Source: Cupriavidus lacunae (lineage in GTDB: Bacteria > Pseudomonadota > Gammaproteobacteria > Burkholderiales > Burkholderiaceae). Taken from it: 32,458 nucleotides of DNA. Position 1 is the first letter of the stretch. The number at the start of each line of letters is the position of its first letter. Positions 9,537 to 18,711 of the stretch are shown piece after piece. Under the pieces are notes generated by a model. That model was not told the origin of the DNA. It worked only from the letters and a program-made list of their open reading frames with translations, and made no database searches. The position numbers were made by a program, and so were the translations under genes. The stretch covers positions 1 to 32,458 of the forward strand of contig NZ_QKWJ01000082.1 of assembly GCF_003353055.1 (NCBI RefSeq), given 5' to 3'.

Positions 9537-10673
9537 ATGATTGTAGGTCTCGTCGGTTGGCGGGGAATGGTCGGCAGCGTCCTGATGCAGCGCATGCAGG
9601 AAGAGCGTGATTTCGACCATATCGAGCCCGTCTTCTTCAGCACGTCCAATGCCGGCGGCAAGGCGCCCGCCATGGCGAAGAACGAAACCACGCTGAAAGA
9701 TGCCAATGACATCGAAGCGCTGAAGAAGTGCGACGTGGTCCTGACCGCCCAGGGCGGCGACTACACCAACGAGGTCTTCCCCAAGCTGCGCGCGGCCGGC
9801 TGGAAGGGCTACTGGATCGACGCGGCGTCCTCGCTGCGCATGAAGGATGACGCCATCATCGTGCTGGATCCGGTCAACCAGGGCGTGATCAAGGACGCGC
9901 TGTCCAAGGGCGTGAAGAATTTCATCGGTGGCAACTGCACGGTCAGCTGCATGCTGATGGGCCTGGGTGGCCTGTTCCAGGCCGACCTGATCGAGTGGAT
10001 GACCTCGATGACGTACCAGGCGGCCTCGGGCGGCGGCGCGCAGCACATGCGCGAACTGCTGACCCAGTTCGGTACCCTGAACGCCTCGGTCAAGCCGCTG
10101 CTGGACAACCCGGCCTCGGCCATCCTGGAAATCGACCGCACCATCCTGGCAACCCAGCACGGCCTGTCCGCCGAGGAAACCAAGCAGTTCGGCGTGCCGC
10201 TGGCCGGCAACCTGATTCCCTGGATCGACAAGGACCTGGGCAATGGCCAGTCCAAGGAAGAGTGGAAGGGCGGCGCCGAGACCAACAAGATCCTGGGCCG
10301 CGGCGAGGGCTTCCTGGGCGCGACCGGCGCCACGCCGATCGCCGTGGACGGCCTGTGCGTGCGCATCGGCGCGATGCGCTGCCACTCGCAGGCGCTGACC
10401 ATCAAGCTGCGCAAGGACGTGCCGCTTGATGAGATCGAAGGCATGCTCGCCGCCCACAACCCGTGGGCCAAGGTGGTGCCGAATACGCGCGAAGCCAGCG
10501 TGACCGGCCTGACCCCGGCTGCCGTGACTGGCACGCTGACCATCCCGGTCGGCCGCCTGCGCAAGATGCAGATGGGCGGCGAGTACCTGTCGGCCTTCAC
10601 GGTCGGCGACCAGCTGCTGTGGGGCGCGGCCGAGCCGCTGCGCCGCATGCTGCGTATCCTGATCGAGTCCTGA
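9537..10673 (+). CDS. asd: Aspartate-semialdehyde dehydrogenase
   Basis: This 378-residue enzyme reduces aspartyl phosphate to aspartate semialdehyde with NADPH, the branch point to lysine, threonine, methionine and isoleucine. The N-terminal GLVGWRGMVGSVLMQRM is the nucleotide-binding loop of the gamma/beta-proteobacterial Asd type. The catalytic cysteine is C134 in GGNCTVSCMLMG, and the substrate-binding RIGAMRCHSQ is present. GAGG precedes the ATG. It is flanked by terminators on both sides, so it is probably a single-gene unit with its own leader. The neighbouring fimV mirrors the arrangement known in Pseudomonas. Confidence 0.97.
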   Translation: MIVGLVGWRGMVGSVLMQRMQEERDFDHIEPVFFSTSNAGGKAPAMAKNETTLKDANDIEALKKCDVVLTAQGGDYTNEVFPKLRAAGWKGYWIDAASSLRMKDDAIIVLDPVNQGVIKDALSKGVKNFIGGNCTVSCMLMGLGGLFQADLIEWMTSMTYQAASGGGAQHMRELLTQFGTLNASVKPLLDNPASAILEIDRTILATQHGLSAEETKQFGVPLAGNLIPWIDKDLGNGQSKEEWKGGAETNKILGRGEGFLGATGATPIAVDGLCVRIGAMRCHSQALTIKLRKDVPLDEIEGMLAAHNPWAKVVPNTREASVTGLTPAAVTGTLTIPVGRLRKMQMGGEYLSAFTVGDQLLWGAAEPLRRMLRILIES

Positions 10674-10740
10674 TCCGGGGCAGCGACCTGTTGCCCGGTT
10701 GCGTCCGTTGCAGCCAGGCAACAGAATGGATCGCTTTGTC

Positions 10741-10770
10741 AACAACGCCGCGCCTATGCGCGGCGTTGTT
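10741..10770 (+). terminator. Terminator hairpin after asd
   Basis: A 12-bp perfect stem (10741-10752 with 10759-10770) has a CCTATG loop and sits 67 bp after the stop. The tail is only modestly T-rich. Confidence 0.75.
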
Positions 10771-10959
10771 GTATCCGGGCGCCTATTTTCCCGGGCGATG
10801 CGTCACAATACGCCGACATGCGCCCCGCGCCTGCAGGTGCTGGCGCCTGCACGCGGGCTGGCAAAGGGGCCGTTCAGAATGTCCCGCCAGCCGGGTGGAC
10901 CTGGTTTATGGGGTCGGTTTGTCGATTCATATCGCTACTAAAACATAACGGAGCATAAG

Positions 10960-13800
10960 GTGAGTGTGAGCCAACATCGCCGGAAAGATGCGCCTACTGC
11001 CCGTCAGCGCTGGTCAACGCTGGCCGTCACGGCACTGGGCCTGCTGCTTGCGCAGCCGGCCGCGTATGCCGCGGGGTTCGGGCAATTGCGGGTTCAGTCG
11101 AATCTGGGGCAGCCGCTGCAGGCTGAGATCGACATCAGTGGGGTCAGTGCCGAGGAGGCCGCGGGACTCAGCGTCAAGCTGGCGCCGCCAGCGGCCTATG
11201 CTGCGGCCGGGCTGACCTACCTGCCGGCTGTTGGCAGCCTGCGGCTGGAGGTCGAGCGCCGCCCGAACGGCAGCTATGTGGCCCGGTTCCGCTCCAGCCA
11301 GCCGATCAGCGAGCCCTTTGTCGACCTCCTGGTCGACATGAGCTGGGCCAGCGGCAAGGTCTCGCGCGCCTATACCTTCCTGCTTGACCCGGCCGGGGCC
11401 AGGCCTTCCAACCAGACTTTCTCGCCGGCGACGGTGGTGCCGGCCGCGACGCCGGATGCACCGCCGGCACCGGCCGCACCGCAGCCCGTGCCAGCGCAGC
11501 AGGCTGCGCCTGCCGCCACTGCCGAGGCCCCCAGGCCAGCCGCGCCCGCGCGCCCGGCCCGCCAGGGCGCGAAGCGCGCTGCGGCGCCGGCGGCCAGCGG
11601 TGGCGCCGACACGGCGCCCGGCGGTGGCTACACCGTGCAGCGCGGCGACACGCTTTCCGGCATTGCCGGCGAAGCCGTGCAAGGCCAGGAATCGGTCTCG
11701 CTGGACCAGATGCTGGTGGCGCTCTATCGCAACAATCCCAACGCCTTTATCGGCGGCAACATCAACCGGCTGCGCAGCGGCGCGGTGCTGCAGGTCCCGA
11801 CCCAGCAGCAGGCGCAAGCGGTGACGCCGAAGGCTGCCCGCCGCGAGGTGGTGGCGCGCACGCAGGGCTTCGACGCCTACCGCAGCCGGCTGGCCAGCGC
11901 GGCCGCGGCCAAGTCGGTCGAGCCCGACGGCGGGCGCCAGCAATCGGGCAACGTGACCGCCCGCGTGCAGGAGCAGGCCGCCCCGGCCGACGGCCCGCGC
12001 GATGAACTGAAACTGAGCAAGGCCGCGCGTGGCGCGCAGGCCGACGCCGCGGCCAAGGCCGAAGCCGGCATCGCGCGCGAGCGTGAGCTCAAGGAGGCGC
12101 AAGCGCGCCTGGCACAGCTGGAAAAGAACGTCGGCGACATGCAGAAGCTGCTCGAGCTGAAGAACGCCGAGATCGCCAAGCTGAGCCAGGCCAACCAGGC
12201 CGCGCTGGCCGACAAGGAAAAGGCTGACGCCGCGGCCAAGGCCGCGGCGGCGGCGCCGACCGTGGTGGCGGCCCAGCCGCCGAAGGCCGATGCCCCGGCC
12301 CCGGCCCCGGCTGCGGCCGCCGCCGCAACCGCTGTTACCGCAGCCAGCGCACCCGCCGCGGCAACGGCCGGCGCCAGCGCCGCGGACGCCGTGGCACCGG
12401 CAGCCGCCTCCGCCGTGGCCGCAGCGCCCGCTTCGCAGCCGGCTGCCGCCGTGGCTGCCAAGGCCGCGCAGGATGCAGCCGCGGCATCGGCCCCCGCTGC
12501 CAAGCGCCCGCCGCCAGTGGTGGTCCAGCCCGAGCCGGTGCCCCAACCGTCGTTTGTGGACGGCCTGCTGGCCAATCCCATGCTGCTGCCCGGTGGCGGC
12601 CTGCTGGTGGCACTGCTCGGCGTCTACGCGATCTACCGCCGCCGCCAGCAGCAGAAGACGAGCGAGACGACCGGCTTCGGCGACAGCATCCTGTCGCAGG
12701 AAAGCACGGTGATGGCCGGCGCCAATTCGCTGTTCGGCACGGCCGGCGGGCAGAGCGTCGATACCTCGCAGCACAGCGTGTTTGGTGCGGACTTCCGTAT
12801 CGGCAACAACACGCCGGAAGCCAACGAGGTCGACCCGATCGCCGAGGCCGAGGTCTATATCGCCTATGGGCGCGATGTGCAGGCAGAGGAAATCCTGCGC
12901 GAAGCCCTGGAGAAACACCCGGAGCAGCAGCCGGTGCGGCTCAAGCTCCTGGAGATTTACAGCAACAGACAGGATGTGGAAGGGTTCCGCGTGATTGCAG
13001 AAGAAATGTTCGCCCAGACCGGCGGACACGGGGCGGAATGGCTGAAGGCAGCAGAAATGGGGCGCGCGCTCGAACCGGGCAACGCGCTCTTCCTGGCGGT
13101 GACGCCCGAGGCCGCGGGCCCCGAGACGGCATCGCCGGCAACGGACCAGTGGCGCACGCAGGATCCGTCGCATAACCCCGCCTCGATCCCGCGGCTGGAG
13201 CCGTCGCTGGGCGACCTGGCGCTGCCGCTGGACGCCTTCCCGGCACCGGCCGCCGGCGACCCGATCGTCGCCCCGGCCTCCGCCGCCATGGTGTTCGGCG
13301 CCGAGGCGCAGGATGCCGGCGAGGCCGTGCGCCTGGACCTGGGCTTGCCGGACGCAGGCATCGACCCGCTTGCCGACGACGTGCCCACGCTCGACACGCC
13401 GACCCGCGGCCGTCCGCTGGAGTTCGACATGTCGGGGCTGTCGCTCGACTTGGGCGGTGCCTCGCTGGACGATTCGCGCAGCAAGGCCGCGCTGGACGAG
13501 GCCACCGCGCCGCTGCCAGCCACCACCATGCTGCGCGAAGGCAAGCTGGCCGAGCCGATCGACCTGTCGCGCGTGGCGCCCGACACCGGCGGCGATCTCA
13601 CGCACGGCGGCTCGCCGAGCACGCTGTCGGCCGACGGCATGGACGGCGGGCGCGACATGCAGATCAAGCTGGACCTGGCCCGCGCCTATATCGAGATCGG
13701 CGACAAGGAAGGCGCGCGCGAGCTGCTGCAGGAAGTGGTCGAGCAGTCGCAGGACCCGCTGCAGGCCGAGGCCCGTTCGCTGCTCCTGGAAGTGGCCTGA
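10960..13800 (+). CDS. fimV: FimV/TspA-family polar scaffold protein with LysM domain
   Basis: This 946-residue inner-membrane protein of the FimV family organises type IV pili and cell-pole functions in Pseudomonas and relatives. A signal peptide ends near residue 33 (QPAAYA, then AGFGQLRVQSNLGQPLQAEI, the conserved FimV N-terminus). A LysM peptidoglycan-binding domain follows at about 225-280 (YTVQRGDTLSGIA). Next come a Glu/Lys coiled coil at about 370-425, a long Ala/Pro-rich linker, a transmembrane helix at about 545-560 and an acidic cytoplasmic region. The C-terminal FimV TPR motif is at about 893-946 (MQIKLDLARAYIEIGDKEGA). The start is GTG, chosen for CGGAG six bases upstream. The exact function in this organism is inferred. 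Confidence 0.93.
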   Translation: MSVSQHRRKDAPTARQRWSTLAVTALGLLLAQPAAYAAGFGQLRVQSNLGQPLQAEIDISGVSAEEAAGLSVKLAPPAAYAAAGLTYLPAVGSLRLEVERRPNGSYVARFRSSQPISEPFVDLLVDMSWASGKVSRAYTFLLDPAGARPSNQTFSPATVVPAATPDAPPAPAAPQPVPAQQAAPAATAEAPRPAAPARPARQGAKRAAAPAASGGADTAPGGGYTVQRGDTLSGIAGEAVQGQESVSLDQMLVALYRNNPNAFIGGNINRLRSGAVLQVPTQQQAQAVTPKAARREVVARTQGFDAYRSRLASAAAAKSVEPDGGRQQSGNVTARVQEQAAPADGPRDELKLSKAARGAQADAAAKAEAGIARERELKEAQARLAQLEKNVGDMQKLLELKNAEIAKLSQANQAALADKEKADAAAKAAAAAPTVVAAQPPKADAPAPAPAAAAAATAVTAASAPAAATAGASAADAVAPAAASAVAAAPASQPAAAVAAKAAQDAAAASAPAAKRPPPVVVQPEPVPQPSFVDGLLANPMLLPGGGLLVALLGVYAIYRRRQQQKTSETTGFGDSILSQESTVMAGANSLFGTAGGQSVDTSQHSVFGADFRIGNNTPEANEVDPIAEAEVYIAYGRDVQAEEILREALEKHPEQQPVRLKLLEIYSNRQDVEGFRVIAEEMFAQTGGHGAEWLKAAEMGRALEPGNALFLAVTPEAAGPETASPATDQWRTQDPSHNPASIPRLEPSLGDLALPLDAFPAPAAGDPIVAPASAAMVFGAEAQDAGEAVRLDLGLPDAGIDPLADDVPTLDTPTRGRPLEFDMSGLSLDLGGASLDDSRSKAALDEATAPLPATTMLREGKLAEPIDLSRVAPDTGGDLTHGGSPSTLSADGMDGGRDMQIKLDLARAYIEIGDKEGARELLQEVVEQSQDPLQAEARSLLLEVA

Positions 13801-13849
13801 GCTATCATTGACGGTCCGGCCGCGGCACGCGTTGCCGCAGCCTGAAGCG

Positions 13850-13887
13850 ATGCGCCGGAAGCGTCCCTTCCGGCGCATTTGCTTTTC
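13850..13887 (+). terminator. Rho-independent terminator after fimV
   Basis: A 12-bp perfect stem (13850-13861 with 13867-13878) has a CGTCC loop and is followed by TTGCTTTT. Confidence 0.88.
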
Positions 13888-13951
13888 CGGCGGGCCTTGC
13901 GTGAACCACTGCGCCTGAACCTGTGCCCGCCGCCTTGCCTGATCCCCTGAC

Positions 13952-14770
13952 ATGAACCGCATCGCTCTTGGCCTGCACTACGACGGCGCCGCCTTTTCGG
14001 GCTGGCAGTCGCAGCCGCACCGCAATACCGTCCAGGACCACCTGGAAGACGCCATCGAGCGCTTCGCCGGCGTGCGCCTGCTGACCACGGTGGCGGGGCG
14101 CACCGATACCGGCGTGCATGCGCTCGGCCAGGTCATCCACCTGGATACGGCGCTGGAGCGCGAGCCCTTTTCCTGGGTGCGCGGCGTCAACGCCTTCCTG
14201 CCGCCGTCGATCGCGCTGCAGTGGGCATTGCCCGTCGACGAGGGCTTCCATGCCCGTTTCCTGGCGTTCGAGCGCATGTATTATTACGCGCTCCACACCG
14301 GCCCGCACCGCGTACCCCTGGTGCACGGCCTCGCCGGCTACCAGATGCTGCCGCCGGGCCAGCGGCTGGATGTCGACGCCATGCGCGAAGCGGCCGCCTG
14401 CCTGGTCGGCGAACATGATTTTTCCGCCTTCCGCGCTGCCGAATGCCAGGCCAAGTCGCCGGTCAAGACCATGTACGACGTGACCATCAGGGACGACGGT
14501 AACTGGGTCTTCCTGCGCTTTCGCGCCAGCGCCTTCCTGCATCACATGGTGCGCAACCTGATGGGCTGCCTGGTGGCGGTGGGGCGCGGACGCTACCCGG
14601 CGCAGTGGCTGACGCAGGTGCTGGCCGGGCGCGACCGCAAGCTGGCGGCGCCGACCTTCATGCCGGACGGCCTCTACCTGGTCGGCGTCAAGTATCCTGA
14701 TCCTTACCGGATTCCCGCGGCCGATCCGTCCGCGAGCCTGTTCCATGGAGTTTTCGATGACGCAGCCTGA
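13952..14770 (+). CDS. truA: tRNA pseudouridine(38-40) synthase
   Basis: This 272-residue cytoplasmic enzyme converts uridines 38-40 of the tRNA anticodon arm to pseudouridine. The catalytic aspartate is D52 in AGRTDTGVHALGQV. Other TruA landmarks are YDGAAFSGWQ near the start, and FLHHMVRNLMG in the C-terminal half. Length is normal. There is no strong ribosome binding site. It overlaps trpF slightly at the 3' end, so the two are probably cotranscribed and coupled. Confidence 0.96.
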   Translation: MNRIALGLHYDGAAFSGWQSQPHRNTVQDHLEDAIERFAGVRLLTTVAGRTDTGVHALGQVIHLDTALEREPFSWVRGVNAFLPPSIALQWALPVDEGFHARFLAFERMYYYALHTGPHRVPLVHGLAGYQMLPPGQRLDVDAMREAAACLVGEHDFSAFRAAECQAKSPVKTMYDVTIRDDGNWVFLRFRASAFLHHMVRNLMGCLVAVGRGRYPAQWLTQVLAGRDRKLAAPTFMPDGLYLVGVKYPDPYRIPAADPSASLFHGVFDDAA

Positions 14771-15488
14771 GGCCGCTGGAGGCAGCACAGCGCACATGCC
14801 GAACCGAACCCGCATCAAGATCTGCGGCCTGACGCGCGAGGAAGACGTGCGCGCCGCCGTGGATGCCGGCGCCGATGCGATCGGCCTGGTGTTCTACCCC
14901 AAGAGCCCGCGCTACGTCGACGTGGCGCGCGCCGCGGCGCTGGCCGAGGCCGCCGGCCCGTTCGTGGCGATCACGGGGCTGTTCGTCAATGCCGACCTGG
15001 AAGACATCGCCCATGTAGCCGAGCGGGTGCCGCTGACGCTGCTGCAGCTGCACGGCGACGAGACCCCGCAATTCTGCTCGCAGGTGTCGCAGCGCTGCCG
15101 GCTGCCGTTCCTGCGCGCCGCCCGTGTCCGCCCGGGCCTCGATTTGGTAGAATTCGCCGATCAATACCGTGATGCCGCTGCCTTGCTGCTCGATGCCTTC
15201 GTCGAAGGCTATGGTGGTGGCGGCCACGTCTTCGACTGGACCCTGATTCCTCCGGCATGGCTTCCGCCTACTCCCCCGGTACCAGCTACCGGCAACCCGA
15301 ACGCAAACGGCGCTCCTCGCATCGTTTTGAGTGGTGGGTTGAACGCGCAAAACGTCGCTGGCGCGATTGAACGCGTGCGGCCCTACGCTGTGGACGTCAG
15401 CAGCGGGGTAGAGGCCGCCAGGGGCGTGAAGGACCACGCCCGCATCGCCGCGTTCGTGCGCGCAGTGCGCAGTGCCGAGGCAGGATGA
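14757..15488 (+). CDS. trpF: Phosphoribosylanthranilate isomerase
   Basis: This enzyme isomerises N-(5-phosphoribosyl)anthranilate in tryptophan synthesis. The family motif RIKICGLTREEDVRAA holds the catalytic cysteine (C23 from this start), and FDWTLIPP holds the catalytic aspartate. I chose ATG 14757 because GGAG lies 5 bases upstream (14748-14751). ATG 14745 (four residues longer) and ATG 14796 are alternatives. A Pro/Asn-rich insertion of about 20 residues (PPTPPVPATGNPNANG) between FDW and the IVLSGGLNAQNV strand is longer than in many TrpF proteins. The start overlaps the end of truA. Confidence 0.94.
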   Translation: MTQPEAAGGSTAHMPNRTRIKICGLTREEDVRAAVDAGADAIGLVFYPKSPRYVDVARAAALAEAAGPFVAITGLFVNADLEDIAHVAERVPLTLLQLHGDETPQFCSQVSQRCRLPFLRAARVRPGLDLVEFADQYRDAAALLLDAFVEGYGGGGHVFDWTLIPPAWLPPTPPVPATGNPNANGAPRIVLSGGLNAQNVAGAIERVRPYAVDVSSGVEAARGVKDHARIAAFVRAVRSAEAG

Positions 15489-15612
15489 GCCGGGTCGCCT
15501 CCCGCGTCTTTCCCCATGCCGCCCGTGGCCTGCCGCTCGCGGGCACACGCATCGCAGTCAACCATGCGCCCTTGCCGGATGAGGCAAGGCCGCTGTTCCG
15601 AAGAGTCTAGAC

Positions 15613-16806
15613 ATGTACGACTTGCCCGATTCCCGTGGCCATTTCGGTCCCTATGGCGGCACCTTCGTGTCCGAAACGCTGGTCCACGCGCTCGATGAGC
15701 TGCGCGAGGCCTATGCGCACTACCAGAAGGACCCGGAGTTCGATGCCGAATTCCGCCGTGAGCTGAAGCACTTTGTCGGCCGTCCGTCGCCGATCTACCA
15801 CGCGCAGCGCTGGAGCGAGACGCTCGGCGGCGCGCAGATCTACTTCAAGCGCGAAGACCTGAACCACACCGGCGCGCACAAGATCAACAACGTGATCGGC
15901 CAGGCGCTGCTGGCCAAGCGCATGGGCAAGCCGCGCGTGATCGCCGAGACCGGGGCAGGGCAGCATGGCGTGGCCACCGCCACCATCGCCGCGCGCTTCG
16001 GCATGGAGTGCGTGGTCTACATGGGGGCCGAGGACGTCAGGCGCCAGGCCGCCAACGTCTACCGCATGAAGCTGCTGGGCGCCACCGTGGTGCCGGTGGA
16101 AAGCGGCTCGCGCACGCTCAAGGACGCACTCAATGAAGCCATGCGCGACTGGGTCACCAACGTCGAGAACACCTTCTACATCATCGGCACCGTGGCCGGC
16201 CCGCACCCGTACCCGATGATGGTGCGCGACTTCCAGTGCGTGATCGGCGAGGAAGCCAAGGTGCAGATGCCGGAGATGACGGGCCGCCAGCCGGACGCCG
16301 TGATCGCCTGCGTCGGCGGCGGCTCCAACGCCATGGGCATCTTCTACCCGTATATCGAGCACCAGGACGTGCAGCTGATCGGCGTGGAAGCCGCCGGCGA
16401 CGGCCTGGATACCGGCCGCCACGCGGCTGCGCTGATCGGCGGTTCGCCGGGCGTGCTGCACGGCAACCGCACCTACCTGCTGCAGGACGCCAACGGCCAG
16501 ATCATCGAGACCCATTCGGTGTCGGCCGGCCTGGACTACCCGGGCGTGGGCCCCGAGCATGCCTGGCTCAAGGACAGCGGCCGCGCGCAGTACGTGCCGA
16601 TCACGGATGAGGAAGCGCTCAAGGCCTTCCACGACTGCTGCCGCATCGAGGGCATCATCCCGGCGCTGGAATCCAGCCACGCCATCGCCTATGCCTGCAA
16701 GCTGGCACCGACGCTGCCCAAGGACAAGCTGCTGCTGGTGAACCTGTCCGGTCGCGGCGACAAGGACATGCACACCGTGGCCGAGCGCGCGGGGCTCAAG
16801 CTCTGA
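15613..16806 (+). CDS. trpB: Tryptophan synthase beta chain
   Basis: This 397-residue PLP enzyme condenses indole with serine to form tryptophan and binds TrpA in an alpha2-beta2 complex. The PLP lysine is K90 (NHTGAHKINN), and the phosphate-binding loop is GGGSNAMG. It also has the N-terminal GPYGGTFVSETL. Length is standard. The ribosome binding site is weak. A DNA methyltransferase gene starts at its stop codon (TGATG), separating it from trpA. Confidence 0.97.
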   Translation: MYDLPDSRGHFGPYGGTFVSETLVHALDELREAYAHYQKDPEFDAEFRRELKHFVGRPSPIYHAQRWSETLGGAQIYFKREDLNHTGAHKINNVIGQALLAKRMGKPRVIAETGAGQHGVATATIAARFGMECVVYMGAEDVRRQAANVYRMKLLGATVVPVESGSRTLKDALNEAMRDWVTNVENTFYIIGTVAGPHPYPMMVRDFQCVIGEEAKVQMPEMTGRQPDAVIACVGGGSNAMGIFYPYIEHQDVQLIGVEAAGDGLDTGRHAAALIGGSPGVLHGNRTYLLQDANGQIIETHSVSAGLDYPGVGPEHAWLKDSGRAQYVPITDEEALKAFHDCCRIEGIIPALESSHAIAYACKLAPTLPKDKLLLVNLSGRGDKDMHTVAERAGLKL

Positions 16807-17732
16807 TGCGCGCGCTGCCTCCGACCGGACTTGCCGTGGGCGGCGCGGGTGCACCGGATGTGTCCGGTGCGCCCGATTCCGCCCAGTTGCGCCTGTTCCA
16901 GGAAGACATGTTCGAGGGCATTGCCCGCCTGCCGGACGGCTCGGTCGACCTGGTCGTCGCCGATCCGCCCTACGGGCTGGGCAAGGACTACGGCAACGAT
17001 TCCGACCTGCTGTCGGGCCAGGCCTACCTGGACTGGTCCGAGCGCTGGATGGACGCGGTCGTGCCCAAGCTGGCGCCCAAGGGCACGCTCTACCTGTTCT
17101 GCACCTGGCAGTATTCGCCCGAGCTGTTCGTCATGCTCAAGCGGCGCCTGACCATGATCAACGAGATCATCTGGGACCGCCGCGTGCCCAGCATGGGCGG
17201 CACCACGCGCAAGTTCTCGTCGGTGCACGACAACATCGGCTTCTTTGCACGCGCGCGCGACTACTACTTCGATCTCGACCCGGTCCGCATTCCCTACGAC
17301 GCCGAGACCAAGAAGGCGCGCAGCCGCCCCCGTTTCGAAGGCAAGAAGTGGCTGGAGGTGGGCTACAACCCGAAGGACCTGTGGAGCATCTCGCGCATCC
17401 ACCGCCAGGACCCGGAGCGTGCCAACCACCCGACGCAGAAGCCGCTGGAGATCGTCGAGCGCATGGTGCTGTCGAGCTGCCCGCCGGGCGGCCTGGTGCT
17501 GGATCCGTTCGCCGGCAGCGGCACCACCGCGGTGGCCTGCCTGCGCCACGGGCGGCGCTTTGCCGGTTTCGAGATCAATCCGGAGTATGTGCAGGTGGCG
17601 TGCGGTCGCGTGTCCGCCGCCGCTGCGGCCCTTGCCGTCACGAATGCCGCTGCCGAGCCTGCCGCCACCCCAACCCTGGCCGCCGCCAACGACGATGTCT
17701 CGCCGGCGCCGCGGCCTCACCTGATTCCCTGA
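16806..17732 (+). CDS. Orphan N6-adenine (or N4-cytosine) DNA methyltransferase
   Basis: This 308-residue site-specific DNA methyltransferase has motif IV DPPYG at residues 53-57 and the AdoMet-binding motif I DPFAGSGTT at 233-241. That order is the beta class, as in CcrM and M.HinfI. Between them are HPTQKP-type and target-recognition segments. No restriction endonuclease is adjacent, so it looks like an orphan. It starts at the trpB stop and ends one base before trpA, so it is cotranscribed with tryptophan synthase. From memory, genes at this locus in Ralstonia solanacearum and Burkholderia cenocepacia have been linked to GTWWAC methylation; I could not verify this, so the specificity here is inference. 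The C-terminal about 35 residues are low-complexity Ala/Pro. Confidence 0.9.
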   Translation: MRALPPTGLAVGGAGAPDVSGAPDSAQLRLFQEDMFEGIARLPDGSVDLVVADPPYGLGKDYGNDSDLLSGQAYLDWSERWMDAVVPKLAPKGTLYLFCTWQYSPELFVMLKRRLTMINEIIWDRRVPSMGGTTRKFSSVHDNIGFFARARDYYFDLDPVRIPYDAETKKARSRPRFEGKKWLEVGYNPKDLWSISRIHRQDPERANHPTQKPLEIVERMVLSSCPPGGLVLDPFAGSGTTAVACLRHGRRFAGFEINPEYVQVACGRVSAAAAALAVTNAAAEPAATPTLAAANDDVSPAPRPHLIP

Positions 17733-17733
17733 T

Positions 17734-18531
17734 ATGTCCCGTATCCAGAAGACGTTCGCGGCACTGGCCGCGCAGCAGAAGAAGGGCCTGATTCCGTTTA
17801 TCACCGCCGGCGATCCCGAGCCCGGCCTGACCGTGGCGCTGATGCATGCGCTGGTGGCGGGCGGCGCCGACGTGATCGAGCTGGGCGTGCCGTTCTCGGA
17901 CCCGATGGCCGACGGCCCCGTGATCCAGCGCGCCTCTGAGCGCGCGCTGGCGCAGGGCGTATCGCTGACCCAGGTGTTGCAGTGGGTGCGCGAGTTCCGC
18001 CAGACCAACGCCGACACCCCGGTGGTGCTGATGGGCTACGCCAACCCGATCGAGCGCATGGGTGAGCAGGTTTTTGCCGCCGCCGCGCGCGAAGCCGGCG
18101 TCGATGGTGTGCTGGTGGTCGACTATCCGCCCGAGGAGTGCGAGTCGTTCGCCACGCTGATGCGCGACAACGGCATGGACCCGATCTTCCTGCTGGCGCC
18201 GACTTCGACCGATGCGCGCATCGAGGCCGTGGCCCGCGTGGCCAGCGGCTACCTGTACTACGTGTCGCTCAAGGGCGTGACCGGCTCGGCCACGATCGAC
18301 CTGGACAGCGTGGCGGCGCGCTTGCCGCTGATCAAGCAGCACGCCAACCTGCCGGTGGGCGTGGGCTTCGGCATCCGCGACGCGCAGACCGCGCGCGCGA
18401 TCGGCAGCGTGGCCGATGCCGTGGTGATCGGCAGCCGCCTGGTGCAGTTGCTGGAGGACACGCCGCGCGAGCAGGCGGTGGCGACGCTGCGGGCGTTTAT
18501 CGCCGAGATCCGCCAGGCGCTGGACAGCTGA
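17734..18531 (+). CDS. trpA: Tryptophan synthase alpha chain
   Basis: This 265-residue subunit cleaves indole-3-glycerol phosphate to indole, which is channelled to TrpB. The catalytic residues E49 and D60 lie in VIELGVPFSDPMADGP. The phosphate-binding GVGFGIRDA region is present in the C-terminal half. The gene follows the methyltransferase by one base, so translation is likely coupled to it. It is the last tryptophan gene before a structured spacer and accD. Confidence 0.97.
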   Translation: MSRIQKTFAALAAQQKKGLIPFITAGDPEPGLTVALMHALVAGGADVIELGVPFSDPMADGPVIQRASERALAQGVSLTQVLQWVREFRQTNADTPVVLMGYANPIERMGEQVFAAAAREAGVDGVLVVDYPPEECESFATLMRDNGMDPIFLLAPTSTDARIEAVARVASGYLYYVSLKGVTGSATIDLDSVAARLPLIKQHANLPVGVGFGIRDAQTARAIGSVADAVVIGSRLVQLLEDTPREQAVATLRAFIAEIRQALDS

Positions 18532-18540
18532 AGTGATGTA

Positions 18541-18627
18541 ATGCCGGCCTGAGAAACCTTGAGAAGTGCGGTGTCATGCGCAAATCTCGCGTTGCGCTTC
18601 GAGGTCGACGGGCCGGCATGGTAAATT
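18541..18627 (+). promoter_or_regulatory. Structured trpA-accD spacer with a -10-like element
   Basis: ATGCCGGCC (18541-18549) and GGCCGGCAT (18611-18619) form a perfect 9-bp outer stem. Inside it GCGCAA (18578-18583) pairs with TTGCGC (18592-18597). There is no T-run, so it is not an ordinary terminator. Immediately after lies TAAATT (18622-18627), a possible -10 for accD, without a clear -35. Confidence 0.4.
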
Positions 18628-18711
18628 CGCGGGTTGATTCCCTGCCATCTGCCAACAGGCGTCCCGACACCGGGTTTGCCGGCGGACCGCAGTCATCCGA
18701 AAGGAGCTTTC

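Noticed and set aside
11014..13962. 982-codon minus-strand frame opposite fimV, and similar long antisense frames elsewhere
   Set aside because: These are Arg/Gly/His-rich shadows typical of high-GC coding DNA, with no motifs; the + strand genes explain the regions.
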